64,000 nt of DNA, from contig NZ_AP014612.1 of the NCBI RefSeq assembly GCF_002355215.1, positions 62,001-126,000 of the forward strand. Direction: 5' to 3'. The translations under genes and the position numbers were made by a program. The notes below the pieces were generated by a model. It did no database searches. It saw only the letters and a list, made by a program, of their open reading frames with translations, and had not been told where the DNA came from. This document shows positions 39,697 to 50,210 of the stretch, in pieces (position 1 is the first letter of the stretch; each line of letters starts with the position of its first letter). Source of the DNA: Streptococcus troglodytae (lineage in GTDB: Bacteria; Bacillota; Bacilli; Lactobacillales; Streptococcaceae).

Positions 39697-41683
39697 ATGA
39701 AATATCACCATACGATGCAAGATCTTTCCTCAGATTGTGGTTTAGCCGTTGTCAAGTCAGTTTTATTGACGTATGGTAAGTATAATTCCACATCATTTTC
39801 TGGTCAAATCCAAAATTTTAATATCAATCAGGGATTATCCCTTTTAGATATTGAAGAGTTATTAGCTCATTTTGGTATATTTGGTAGTAATTATCAAGTT
39901 GATGATTTTAGTTATTTAAATTTTGAAACCCCTACTATTTTAGTGACAAAAAGGGATGGTATCAATCACTATATTTTGGTTTATGGTCGGCATGGAAATA
40001 AATTAATAGTTTCTAATCCTGACGAAAGTAAGCTTCTATATCAATCTGCTGAAGACATAGAAAATACTTTCAAAGGTTATGCTTACATTGTTGAAGAAAA
40101 TGTTCCTAGGGTTATTAGCCAAGAAAATAATAAGGAGGGGACATTGGGATTTAGGGATAAAGCAAATCTCTTCTTATTAAGTAGTCTTCTTTGGCTTATC
40201 CCTTTATTTATTATATTTTCTATACAATATTTAGTTGTTTATCAATCTAGAAATATGGCCTTACCGCAAATATTTTTAGCTACGATAATTTATCTATTAT
40301 TAATAATTATTTTTTTCATTGATAAACTTAGGTTAGATGATTTGGGTCAAAAGATTACTTTCAATAATAGATTAATTCAAGTTAATAACTTTATGGGAGG
40401 TATTAATAATAAAAAGATTGATCGCCAGCATAACATTTATAATGATTTAATTAAATTTTGGAATAATTTTTATGCTGCAAATAACAATGTGAAAATACTA
40501 ACAATAAAGTATGATTTGTTTTATATGGGTATTTTATTCTGTTTAATTTTGTTTTAAATCCTTTAATTTCTTTTTTACATTAGGCATTTTCTTAATATAT
40601 TTAACAGTATTTATGTTTACTAGGAATCAAAGAAGGAATGTTAATCGAGATTATCTTTCCAAAATAGGTGAACTATCAAACTTTATTGAAGAATTCATGC
40701 ATAATAAGATTGATAGACTTGTTTTCTCAAATAGAAGTGAAGTTGATAGTTACAGCTTGAATCTATTGAAGAAAATTGATACTGCAGATAAGAATCAGAA
40801 AGCAGAGTCAACAAAAGTTTTGGGAATTTATGATATGCTTATCTATCTTGAGTTGATTATTATATTTACATATATCTTATTTTCAGTATACTTTTCTGTG
40901 AAATTATCTGTTACTACTAGCTTGATTTGCTTTGTCCTTGTCTATATTATGTTTAATTTGGCAAGACCTTCTATTCACAAGTTATTAGATATTGAAAAAT
41001 ATTCTTTAAACAAAACTGGAGGATATCAAGATGAAATTGTAAATGGAAGTTCATCAGAATCTGCTCCTTTAATTGAAACAGTCGCTTTAAATAATGTTTC
41101 TTTTATCTATGATGATAGCGACAATGATATTATTAAAAATTTCAGTGCCCTGTTTGAAAATAATCAACTATCTATTATTAAAGGGCAAAATGGTTCTGGA
41201 AAAACTACTTTGTTACATCTATTGATGGGGATTGAGAGACCTAGTGCAGGAGAAATTAAATATTTGGATAAAGGAAAAGTTTACAATGTTAATCAATTTA
41301 ATTTATTGAAACAGGTCTCTTACTACTCTAGTGATGAATATTTAAATTATACTTCGATTGAGAGAAATATCCGTTATAACATTTATAATGATGATTTTAA
41401 AAATAAAATTGAAAATTATTTCAATCTTCCCTTAGATAAAGTAATTTTTTACAATGGGGAAAATTTATCGCTTGGAGAAGGGCAAAAGGTTTTGTTAACA
41501 AGGTGTCTGAATAAGAAAGCCAATATTTATATTTTTGACGAACCGACTACTAATTTGGATACAGATTCCAAAGATAAATTTTATCATTTAGTCAAATCGC
41601 TGAAAGACAAAGCTATGGTAATCATTGTTGCACACGATAATCAATTTGATAGGTTGGCTAATCAAATTATTGAGCTAAATTAA
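39697..41683 (+). CDS. C39-peptidase ABC exporter (PCAT type), frameshifted
   Basis: Bifunctional exporter that cuts a double-glycine leader and secretes the peptide. The ATG at 39697 has GAAAGGG upstream and gives MKYHHTMQDLSSDCG, with the C39 Gln, Asp and catalytic Cys. The catalytic His (DGINHYILVYG) and Asp (SNPDE) follow. Next come the membrane domain and an ATPase domain with Walker A GQNGSGKTT, signature LSLGEGQ (for LSGGQ), Walker B IYIFDEP and switch His (VAHD). Two short T runs (40552-40555 and 40571-40576) appear one base short each; adding them gives a continuous LFLNPLISFFTLGIFL helix. About 660 residues. Downstream of the precursor and its attenuator. Confidence 0.9.
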
Positions 41684-41696
41684 TTGAGGTACTGAT

Positions 41697-42092
41697 ATGA
41701 AGAAGAAAATTATTATTATTTCATTTGTTTTAATTGCTATTAGTGGAATAGCTGCTTTTAAATTGACTCAGAGTGGAAGTGTCAAAATTGGGACTGCTGA
41801 CGGTAATTATAAATCTTTGCCTCTTGGAACATATACAGTTGGTGATGATATAAAGCTAAAAGATGGGAAGTATGCTGTGTATGCTTTGGAGGGAAGTGGC
41901 TCTGTTACTATTGGTGGTAAAAAATACCATATATCCGATCGTTCTTATAAAAAAGCAAAGAAAAAAGGACTACCTGAGAATGCACGATATGGAATTTTAT
42001 ACGAAGATAGTCCAAAAATTATTGTAAAAAAGGGTTCAAAGGTAATAGTCGAAGGAAAACGAAATTTTAGGATTTCGTTTGTCCGAAGATAA
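41697..42092 (+). CDS. Membrane-anchored beta protein of the peptide operon
   Basis: A 131-residue protein: an N-terminal signal anchor (about 5-24), then an extracellular, basic, beta-rich domain with LPLGTYTVGDDIKLKDGKYAV and GSGSVTIGG. This resembles the small GTY-VG-DI-xxGxY domains found in secreted Gram-positive proteins. The C-terminus (SKVIVEGKRNFRISF) looks like a final strand pair. Position 13 bases after the exporter and 12 before the ABC ATPase makes it part of the operon. A role in immunity or in binding the peptide at the surface is only inferred. Confidence 0.7.
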   Translation: MKKKIIIISFVLIAISGIAAFKLTQSGSVKIGTADGNYKSLPLGTYTVGDDIKLKDGKYAVYALEGSGSVTIGGKKYHISDRSYKKAKKKGLPENARYGILYEDSPKIIVKKGSKVIVEGKRNFRISFVRR

Positions 42093-42104
42093 GAGGATTC
42101 ACTT

Positions 42105-42945
42105 ATGTTGGAAATAAAAAACTTGGAAAAAACCTATTCTAAACAACAGGTCTTGAAATCTATTTCAGTATCAGCTAGACAAGGTAAAATTATTGGACTT
42201 GTTGGTGTTAATGGATCAGGAAAATCTACACTGTTAAAATGCATTTCTGGTCTAATTCAAGATTATAACGGTCTAGTGCATTACGATGGGAAAATCTCTT
42301 ACTCTATTGAAAACCCGACTTTCTACAATAATATAACAGTCTATACAAATTTAAAGTTGTTTACTACCCTGTCTGGGACGGTTAGCGAAAAAACTATAGA
42401 TAATATTTTAGAAAAGGTGGGCTTAACCGATGCAAAAATAAAAAGTATCAGAGTTATCATTAGGAATGAAGCAAAAGCTAGCTATTGCTAGGATGATATT
42501 GTCAGGTGGTGATATCTTTTTGCTAGATGAACCGTTTAATGGTTTAGATTATATTACTAAACTTCAGTTGAGAGATATAATTTTGGATTTAAAGGGGGAA
42601 GGAAAATTAATTATTATTTCCTCTCACATTCTAGAAGAACTTGGACAAATTTGTGATACAGTTTGGCACTTAACTAATGGGTTACTAAAGAGTAGTATAA
42701 ATTTGCAAGACAACAATAGAATTTATACGCTTCGTTTTATAGACCAGCCTAATGCTCTTAAATTTTGCCAAGATTATTTCCAAGTAGATTCTTTTTCCAT
42801 AGAAGGTAATATTGTAACTATTAAAATTCCTATTGAGAGGAGTAAAGTTACGAGTGCCATTGAGTATTTGGTGAAGAATCAGTTTATGTTGATAGAATTT
42901 TATGACTCTACCAATAATCTTTTGGATGTCTTAGTCGAAGAATGA
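42105..42945 (+). CDS. ABC transporter ATP-binding protein (immunity type), frameshifted
   Basis: BcrA/LanF-like ATPase. It has Walker A GVNGSGKST (about 35-43), signature LSLGMKQKL, Walker B IFLLDEPFNGLD and switch His (SSHI). The frame breaks near 42430-42445 in a stretch with two A5 runs; the second part reads KVSELSLGMKQKLAIARM. Together with the permease that follows it would pump an antimicrobial peptide away from the membrane, as in the self-protection modules of bacteriocin clusters. About 280 residues. Confidence 0.87.
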
Positions 42946-42955
42946 AAGGGGTACT

Positions 42956-43593
42956 ATGATTCATTATCTAAAGTCAGAATGGCTGAGGTTAAAGAGAAAC
43001 AAATTAATTTTAATCTTTATTGTTTTAGATTTACTTCTTTTTTCTTATCTTTTTTATAAGAAAAAAGCACTTCCATCAGCAAGTAAAATATTTATGATGG
43101 TTAATTTGTTTTTTGTCAGCTGCTCTTTTGTTTTGTCTTTTGGAGAAATTTTAGAAAAAGGGATCATTAGGTATTATTTAGAATATGTGCCTAATCGTTT
43201 TAAATTTATCAATTATATTTTATTAAAGTATGTTGGCTTGTTACTTCTGGTTTGCATGTTTTCTATGTCTTTAATGTCAGGGGATATCGCTGATCAATTT
43301 CTTGTTTATTTGATTTTTTCACTTTTATACTTAATGGTAAACACTATCATTATTATTAATATTGGAAAGGCTGGGATAGGGTTATTATTATCTATAATTA
43401 GTTTATGGATTTTACCGGATTTAGTAAATTATATTTTTAGCAAAACTGGCCTTTTTAATATTCAGTTAGCTTATTATTTATCTCCTAGTACCTTTCAAAG
43501 CATAGGTACCATATATAATTTATTAATTCCTTTTCTCTATATTTTCTTTTTTATCTAGTATCTGTTTACCAATTCAATAGAAAGGAATTCTAA
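42956..43593 (+). CDS. ABC-2 type permease (immunity type), frameshifted at the end
   Basis: A hydrophobic protein with six predicted membrane helices, starting MIHYLKSEWLRLKRNKLIL, the usual amphipathic entry of LanE/BcrB-like permeases. In the given bases it stops at 43558. The T run at 43547-43552 seems one base short; with one more T the frame runs on (FFFYLVSVYQFNRKEF) and stops at 43593, exactly abutting the next ATG. It pairs with the ATPase upstream. Confidence 0.8.
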
Positions 43594-43992
43594 ATGAGGG
43601 AAAAAATATTTCCTATTTTGTTGCTACTATCGTTTGGAGCAATTTTATTCTTGGGAATTAGCTTAATGAACTCGTCTCCTCAACCACAATTTTCAATACT
43701 GAAAGATAATAATATTAAATCTCTACAAGAGGGTGAACTATTATATTATGGAAATACCACTTGCCAAGAGTTTAATAAGGTTTTAAAAACTTATCAAGAT
43801 GAAACGGGAGTAAAAATTTACCATTGGGAAACTACAAATTCTGAAATAGTACAAAAAGCGGCCAACCTAAAAGTATATAAAACTCCGACAACTATTATAA
43901 AGAACCAAAATGGTAATCTGGTAAAAATTGAAGGTTATCATTCGCTCAAACATTTTAAGAAATTTATCAAGAATATGGGGGGTAAAAAATGA
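43594..43992 (+). CDS. Membrane-anchored thioredoxin-fold protein, single Cys (Bta-like)
   Basis: A 132-residue protein with an N-terminal membrane anchor (about 5-25) and a thioredoxin-like domain outside the cell. The active-site region reads YGNTTCQEF: the first Cys is kept, but the partner of CxxC is missing. The cis-proline loop is present (YKTPTTII). Similar proteins in bacteriocin loci are called transport accessory proteins (Bta). The stop overlaps the next gene by four bases (ATGA). A role in disulfide handling of the two-Cys peptide is inferred. Confidence 0.75.
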   Translation: MREKIFPILLLLSFGAILFLGISLMNSSPQPQFSILKDNNIKSLQEGELLYYGNTTCQEFNKVLKTYQDETGVKIYHWETTNSEIVQKAANLKVYKTPTTIIKNQNGNLVKIEGYHSLKHFKKFIKNMGGKK

Positions 43993-44492
43993 AAAAGATT
44001 ATCAAGTTTATTTTACCAATTCTTTTATTAGTCAGTCTGGGGATAAATCTCAATCTAATCTTAAGTAAGAACCCTACAGAAAAATTTCGTAATTCAGAAG
44101 ATAAGAATTTAGAAATATATAAGTATTTGGATAGTATGCAATTAGCAAATTTTGAGGCAAAATATAATACTGGTCAGAAATTAGTGGTATACATAGGAAG
44201 ACCCACTTGTGAGGACTGTAATAATTTTGATAAAATTTTCGTGAAGTATATAAAGCAGTATGATCTTTCCTCTAAAATGATTTATGTTAACGTAGATGAA
44301 TTATATAAAAATAAGTCAAAATGGGAACGATTTAAGCAGACATATGATATCAAAGGGACACCCTCATTGGTTATTTATGAAAATAAGAAGGTGATTTCTA
44401 AATTAGACTTTGAGGAAATGCATGGATTCACTCCTGATGATATAAAAAAATGGATGATGGAAAACAATTTAGCGGAAGAATCAGACAAATAA
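43989..44492 (+). CDS. Membrane-anchored thioredoxin-like oxidoreductase with CxxC
   Basis: A 167-residue protein: an N-terminal anchor (about 5-25), then a thioredoxin fold with the full active site RPTCEDCNNF (about 75-84) and cis-proline KGTPSLVIY. Overlaps the single-Cys homologue upstream. As the last gene of the operon it would oxidise or isomerise the Cys pair of the exported peptide, with the single-Cys protein as partner. No electron-transfer partner (CcdA or DsbB type) is seen nearby. Confidence 0.8.
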   Translation: MKKIIKFILPILLLVSLGINLNLILSKNPTEKFRNSEDKNLEIYKYLDSMQLANFEAKYNTGQKLVVYIGRPTCEDCNNFDKIFVKYIKQYDLSSKMIYVNVDELYKNKSKWERFKQTYDIKGTPSLVIYENKKVISKLDFEEMHGFTPDDIKKWMMENNLAEESDK

Positions 44493-44515
44493 ACAACCTT
44501 CTAAGTATTAACATA

Positions 44516-45401
44516 ACCCGTGGTGCTAGTTAAAAAATCTTGGGTTATAAGCAAAGATAGTCTGATCTAACCAAAGTTTCAGACCTTTTAAGTTTCTTAC
44601 TAATGGTCTTTCCATATCAAATTCAGAGCAGAAAACTGAGAATCGCATTTCAATGATTAACCTTTCAGCTTTGAGCCACCACTGATTATTCTGTTTAGTC
44701 TTTGCCATATTGCGCCTCAAGGGAGTTCAAAAGATTATAGTCTAGTATTAAGGGAACCCCAGTCAGCTTGGACAACAGGAAAGGTCGTGTTCTCAAGCAG
44801 TTCTTCGGCCATCTGACGGTCGTAAACAGAGGCTGGTGTCACAACATAGTTCAAATAAACCCTGACAGGGGTCGCCAGAATACGGTCTTTAAAGCCGTAA
44901 AACCACATCTTTTTTGAAGGATTGCAGGCCACAGTTGCTTGATCCTTAAAATACGAACCTTATAGTTGCGAGCTGGCAAACAAACGGGTATCGGAAAGCT
45001 ATCCATGATGATGATATCATCCTGATGGAATTGCTCGGTCATGCCTTGATGAATGAGCTTCAACAAGGTAATGAGGTAGCGAGCCCTTCAGTAAAATCGG
45101 GTTCGCTTTAAGCCAGTTTTTACAAGAAATATCTGGCATAGCTGATAGAATCGACGTTGAAATTTGATGCCGTGTTCAGCTTGAAGCGATAAAAGGATAA
45201 GAACGGAGCTGTCGCTAATTTTACAATAATTGACATTTCGACGGTGCGTCAGTTCTTTAGGGGCATAGAGTTGATAATAATAGGAGTACATTGCCTTTAA
45301 TTGTTCTATACCATATTGTAAGTGATGCCGTTTCGTATGAACACTTACAGCATCATCCAAATGAACTTTTTTGTGAACTAAAAGATTAACTAGCACCATG
45401 G
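44516..45401 (-). mobile_element. Decayed IS982-family element, copy 2
   Basis: Bounded by ACCCGTGGTGCTAGTTAA (44516) and TTAACTAGCACCATGG (to 45401), the same inverted ends as copy 1 in the opposite direction. The transposase is broken into four frames; pieces include KKVHLDDAVSVHTKRHHLQYG, DDIIIMDSFPIPVCLPA (acidic site) and RNLKGLKLWLDQTIFAYNPRF. It is more complete than copy 1 but still interrupted, some of it perhaps by sequencing errors. Confidence 0.85.
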
Positions 45402-45756
45402 ATAATAATATAATAAAAAGTAGCGTTCATATCTTGTTTTGAGTTTAAAAACCTGTATTGATAAAAAATATTTTATTTATAAGATACTCGTACCTAGTCT
45501 TTAATTTCGAACGGCCTTTTGCATTGTTGTTATAAAAGAAGGCTGATGGGGATTATGCGTAACCTGCGATAGTTGATTTGATGAGATTTACTATCTTAGA
45601 ATTTTAGATAAAGGCACTTCCTTTTTACCAGTTTTGAAAGAAGAATTAACCTTTGACGAACGGCGCTTTTTAGCGTAAAATAATAAGGAACGATATTTAT
45701 AGATAGTCGGTTGTGTAAGCCTTTGGTTTTGGCTGATTATAATAAGGAGAATTACT
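45402..45756 (+). other. rpoE upstream region
   Basis: No gene is seen in these 355 bases. AAGGAG at 45744-45749 belongs to rpoE. A minus-strand frame at 45591-45824 overlaps rpoE and is a shadow. Confidence 0.4.
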
Positions 45757-46341
45757 TTGGAATTAAAAGTATTTGCTGGACAAGAAAAAAATGAATTGTC
45801 AATGATTGAAGTTGCCCGTGCCATTTTAGAAGAACGTGGTCGAGATAAAGAAATGTATTTTAGTGATCTTGTTAATGCTATTCAAGTTTATTTAGAAAAG
45901 TCAGATGCAGACATTCGTGAAGCTTTACCGTTTTTCTATTCAGACTTAAACACAGATGGCAGCTTTATCCCGCTTGGTGAGAATAAATGGGGGCTGCGCT
46001 CTTGGTATGGTATTGATGAAATTGATGAAGAGATTGTGACACTTGAGGAAGATGAAGACGGTGCACCAAAACATAAGAGGAAACGTGTTAATGCCTTTAT
46101 GGATGGTGATGAGGATGCTATTGATTACAGTGATGACGATCCTGAAGATGAAAGTTTTGATACCACTGAAGAGGATGCAGAATATGATGAAGAAGATCCA
46201 GATGATGAAAAGTCCGAGGTTGAATCCTATGATTCTGAAATCAATGAAATCATTCCAGATGAAGATTTAGACGAAAATGTTGATTTAGATGAAGAAGATG
46301 ACGATTATTCTGATGATGAGGAAGAGGAAGAAGGAGAATAA
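45757..46341 (+). CDS. rpoE: RNA polymerase delta subunit
   Basis: Gram-positive RNA polymerase subunit that raises promoter selectivity and recycling. The 194-residue protein has an N-terminal HARE-HTH domain (about 5-95) and a very acidic, disordered Asp/Glu C-terminus (about 95-194), the hallmark of delta. TTG start with AAGGAG upstream. pyrG follows, as in many Firmicutes. Confidence 0.96.
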   Translation: MELKVFAGQEKNELSMIEVARAILEERGRDKEMYFSDLVNAIQVYLEKSDADIREALPFFYSDLNTDGSFIPLGENKWGLRSWYGIDEIDEEIVTLEEDEDGAPKHKRKRVNAFMDGDEDAIDYSDDDPEDESFDTTEEDAEYDEEDPDDEKSEVESYDSEINEIIPDEDLDENVDLDEEDDDYSDDEEEEEGE

Positions 46342-46353
46342 AGGATTTCTTCA

Positions 46354-48087
<1,734 letters not shown>

Positions 48088-48167
48088 TTGATAGAAAAGT
48101 GAGTTCCTTGACACGGCTTTCAGTAAAAAGAATAAAGAGATTCCATGTAGGTTAAACTTTTGCTTAT

Positions 48168-48220
48168 AAAGAAACCCCTTCTTAAATCTCATTTACTAGA
48201 TTTAAGAAGGGGTTTCTTTT
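48168..48220. terminator. Long bidirectional terminator
   Basis: A stem of more than 20 bases, AAAGAAACCCCTTCTTAAATCT (48168-48189) with its complement (48198-48219) and an eight-base loop, with T runs on both strands. It ends pyrG and the converging tiny genes. Confidence 0.92.
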
Positions 48221-48245
48221 TGGGATCATTATTACAGCTAATCGT

Positions 48246-48407
48246 TCAATTCAAAAATGAATAAATCATATTAGCTATTACAAAAATACATTCCAATATA
48301 AAAATTCCAAAACAGAGAAGCTTGACAGTACCGCTTCGGCTATATTTAGAAATTAAGACTAATACTGCGAAACTTAATAGTATGAACGAGTAAATAATAA
48401 ACATCAT
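48246..48407 (-). CDS. Small two-pass membrane protein, immunity-like
   Basis: A 53-residue protein, MMFIIYSFILLSFAVLVLIS then a basic KYSRSGTVK loop and a second helix ending NMIYSFLN. Two membrane helices joined by a positive loop is the usual build of small bacteriocin-immunity proteins. It lies 18 bases after the double-glycine-like peptide gene on the same strand and ends before a shared terminator. Confidence 0.5.
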   Translation of the reverse strand: MMFIIYSFILLSFAVLVLISKYSRSGTVKLLCFGIFILECIFVIANMIYSFLN

Positions 48408-48425
48408 ATATTCAGCTCAATCTCT

Positions 48426-48542
48426 TTATAGTGGCGTATTGTAACTGCCTACAGCGACTGCACCAACCCAACCCTCACCTTGGATTTGTACAAGGCAATC
48501 AGCATCCAAAGATTCAAACTCTTCAAAAACTAAACTATTCAT
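48426..48542 (-). CDS. Bacteriocin-like peptide with double-glycine-type leader
   Basis: A 38-codon gene with AAAGGAG about 8 bases upstream of the ATG. The leader MNSLVFEEFESLDADCLVQI matches the leaders of S. mutans non-lantibiotic mutacins, which begin MNTQAFEQF and run to a GG site. The cleavage site here is QGEG rather than EGGG. The mature part would be short (WVGAVAVGSYNTPL), so it may be a degenerate bacteriocin, a peptide cut down by mutation, or a small signal. A membrane protein gene follows on the same strand. Confidence 0.55.
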   Translation of the reverse strand: MNSLVFEEFESLDADCLVQIQGEGWVGAVAVGSYNTPL

Positions 48543-49010
48543 ACTGAATCTCCTTTAAATAAATATGGTTTCTATACCCGTTATAGTTAAAGAAATTGGC
48601 TGCCAACAAAACGAATACACATATAGTTTAGTTTTTTTAAGAAAAATTCAAGAGGATTCTATCATTGCAATGAAATGTTTATTATTTAGACATTATTATG
48701 TTATTTTTCTGCTTTTTTTAAGTTGTTTGCCATGTGAAGTTATTTAATTAAAAGTTATCATGACCATAATCGGGAAATGCAACTATTTTTTAGCAGCTAT
48801 CTTTGTATTAAATAGCTTGAAGTAATAACAAACTTGATTGTATTAAGTCACTTTGAGTGATGAGATGATTACTATTATTTCAAAGGATTCAAAGGAAAAA
48901 TGTTGATGTTTTATAGAGATATTTTTCAGTATCAAGAGTTCTGATTTTACTTTGGTGGTTTCAATTGGCATTGCTAAGATTTGACACTCAAATGAAAAAA
49001 GCGAAAAAAC
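48543..49010 (+). other. Intergenic region upstream of tRNA-Leu
   Basis: It holds the minus-strand promoter region of the bacteriocin-like pair (candidate TTGTTG-N18-TATAAC read on the minus strand) and no convincing gene. A 60-codon plus-strand frame at 48565 lacks a ribosome binding site. Confidence 0.35.
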
Positions 49011-49012
49011 TC

Positions 49013-49041
49013 TTGACACTATCTTCGTTAGCTGATATAAT
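49013..49041 (+). promoter_or_regulatory. tRNA-Leu promoter
   Basis: Perfect consensus: TTGACA (49013-49018), 17-base spacer, TATAAT (49036-49041). Confidence 0.95.
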
Positions 49042-49057
49042 TTAAAAAGTTGCTATC

Positions 49058-49143
49058 GCGGGGATGGCGGAATTGGCAGACGCGCAAGACTAAGGATCTT
49101 GTGACCGCTTTTGGTCGTGAGGGTTCAAGTCCCTCTCTCCGCA
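49058..49143 (+). tRNA. tRNA-Leu (anticodon AAG)
   Basis: The acceptor stem GCGGGGA pairs with TCTCCGC. The D arm, anticodon stem CAAGA-CTAAGGA-TCTTG, long variable arm (GACCGC..GGTCG type) and T arm GAGGGTTCAAGTCCCTC are all present. The anticodon loop gives AAG (Leu). The long variable arm is typical of tRNA-Leu. CCA is not encoded. Confidence 0.95.
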
Positions 49144-49148
49144 AAGTG

Positions 49149-49175
49149 AGCTGACTGTTCAAGTCAGCTTTTTTT
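49149..49175 (+). terminator. tRNA-Leu terminator
   Basis: Stem AGCTGACT / AGTCAGCT with a seven-base T run. Confidence 0.9.
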
Positions 49176-49300
49176 GTTGCCTAGATTAGTTAGAGAAAAG
49201 GTTGAAACTTTTGATAAGGGCTGGCAATTTTATTGTAAAAGTGATAAAATAAACAACGTAATGGGTTTGACCCAAAAAATATTTAGGAGGCCTTTAAAAA

Positions 49301-50180
49301 TGGCAATCGTTTCAGCAGAAAAATTTGTCCAAGCAGCTCGTGATAATGGTTATGCTGTCGGTGGATTTAACACTAACAACCTTGAATGGACTCAGGCTAT
49401 CTTGCGTGCAGCAGAAGCTAAAAAAGCTCCTGTTCTCATTCAAACTTCTATGGGTGCTGCCAAATATATGGGTGGTTATAAACTTTGTAAAGTTCTTATT
49501 GAAACTCTTGTAGAATCAATGGGAATTACTGTGCCAGTTGCTATCCACCTTGACCATGGTCATTATGAAGATGCTCTTGAATGTATCGAAGTTGGCTATA
49601 CTTCAATTATGTTTGATGGTTCTCATCTTCCAGTTGAAGAAAATCTTGAAAAAGCTAAAGAAGTTGTTGCAAAAGCACATGCTAAAGGTATTTCAGTAGA
49701 AGCTGAAGTTGGTACTATCGGTGGTGAAGAAGATGGTATCATCGGCCGCGGTGAATTGGCACCAATCGATGACGCTAAAGCAATGGTCGAAACCGGTATT
49801 GATTTCTTGGCAGCTGGTATTGGTAATATTCACGGTCCATACCCAGCAAATTGGGAAGGGCTTGATCTTGATCACTTGAAAAAATTGACAGAGGCTGTTC
49901 CAGGTTTCCCAATTGTACTTCACGGTGGTTCAGGTATTCCTGATGACCAAATCCGCGCAGCAATTAAACTTGGTGTTGCCAAAGTTAATGTTAATACTGA
50001 ATGTCAAATCGCATTTGCTAATGCTACACGTAAATTTGCTGCTGAATACGAAGCAAATGAAGCAGAATACGACAAGAAAAACTCTTTGACCCACGTAAAT
50101 TCTTGAAACCAGGTTTTGAAGCTATTACAGAAGCGGTTGAAGAACGTATTGATGTCTTTGGTTCAGAAGGTAAAGCTTAA
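49301..50180 (+). CDS. fba: Fructose-bisphosphate aldolase class II, frameshifted near the end
   Basis: Glycolytic zinc aldolase that splits fructose 1,6-bisphosphate. The true start is MAIVSAEKFVQAA at 49301, with AGGAGG upstream; the open frame from 49174 is longer only by chance. Zinc and phosphate motifs are present: HLDHGHYEDALE, EAEVGTIGGEEDG, GNIHGPYP and LHGGSGIPD. One A is missing from the run 50077-50081 (expected KKLFDPRKFLKPG). The corrected protein of about 293 residues ends at 50180. This gene is needed for growth on sugars, so the break cannot be real. Confidence 0.96.
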
Positions 50181-50210
50181 TTTTGCTGGACATATCAATC
50201 AAGAAAATCT

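Noticed and set aside
48565-48747. Plus-strand 60-codon frame upstream of tRNA-Leu
   Set aside because: No ribosome binding site, and it overlaps the control region of the better supported minus-strand peptide gene.
49174-49300. N-terminal extension of fba
   Set aside because: The extension overlaps the tRNA terminator; MAIVSAEKF at 49301 has AGGAGG and matches the family.
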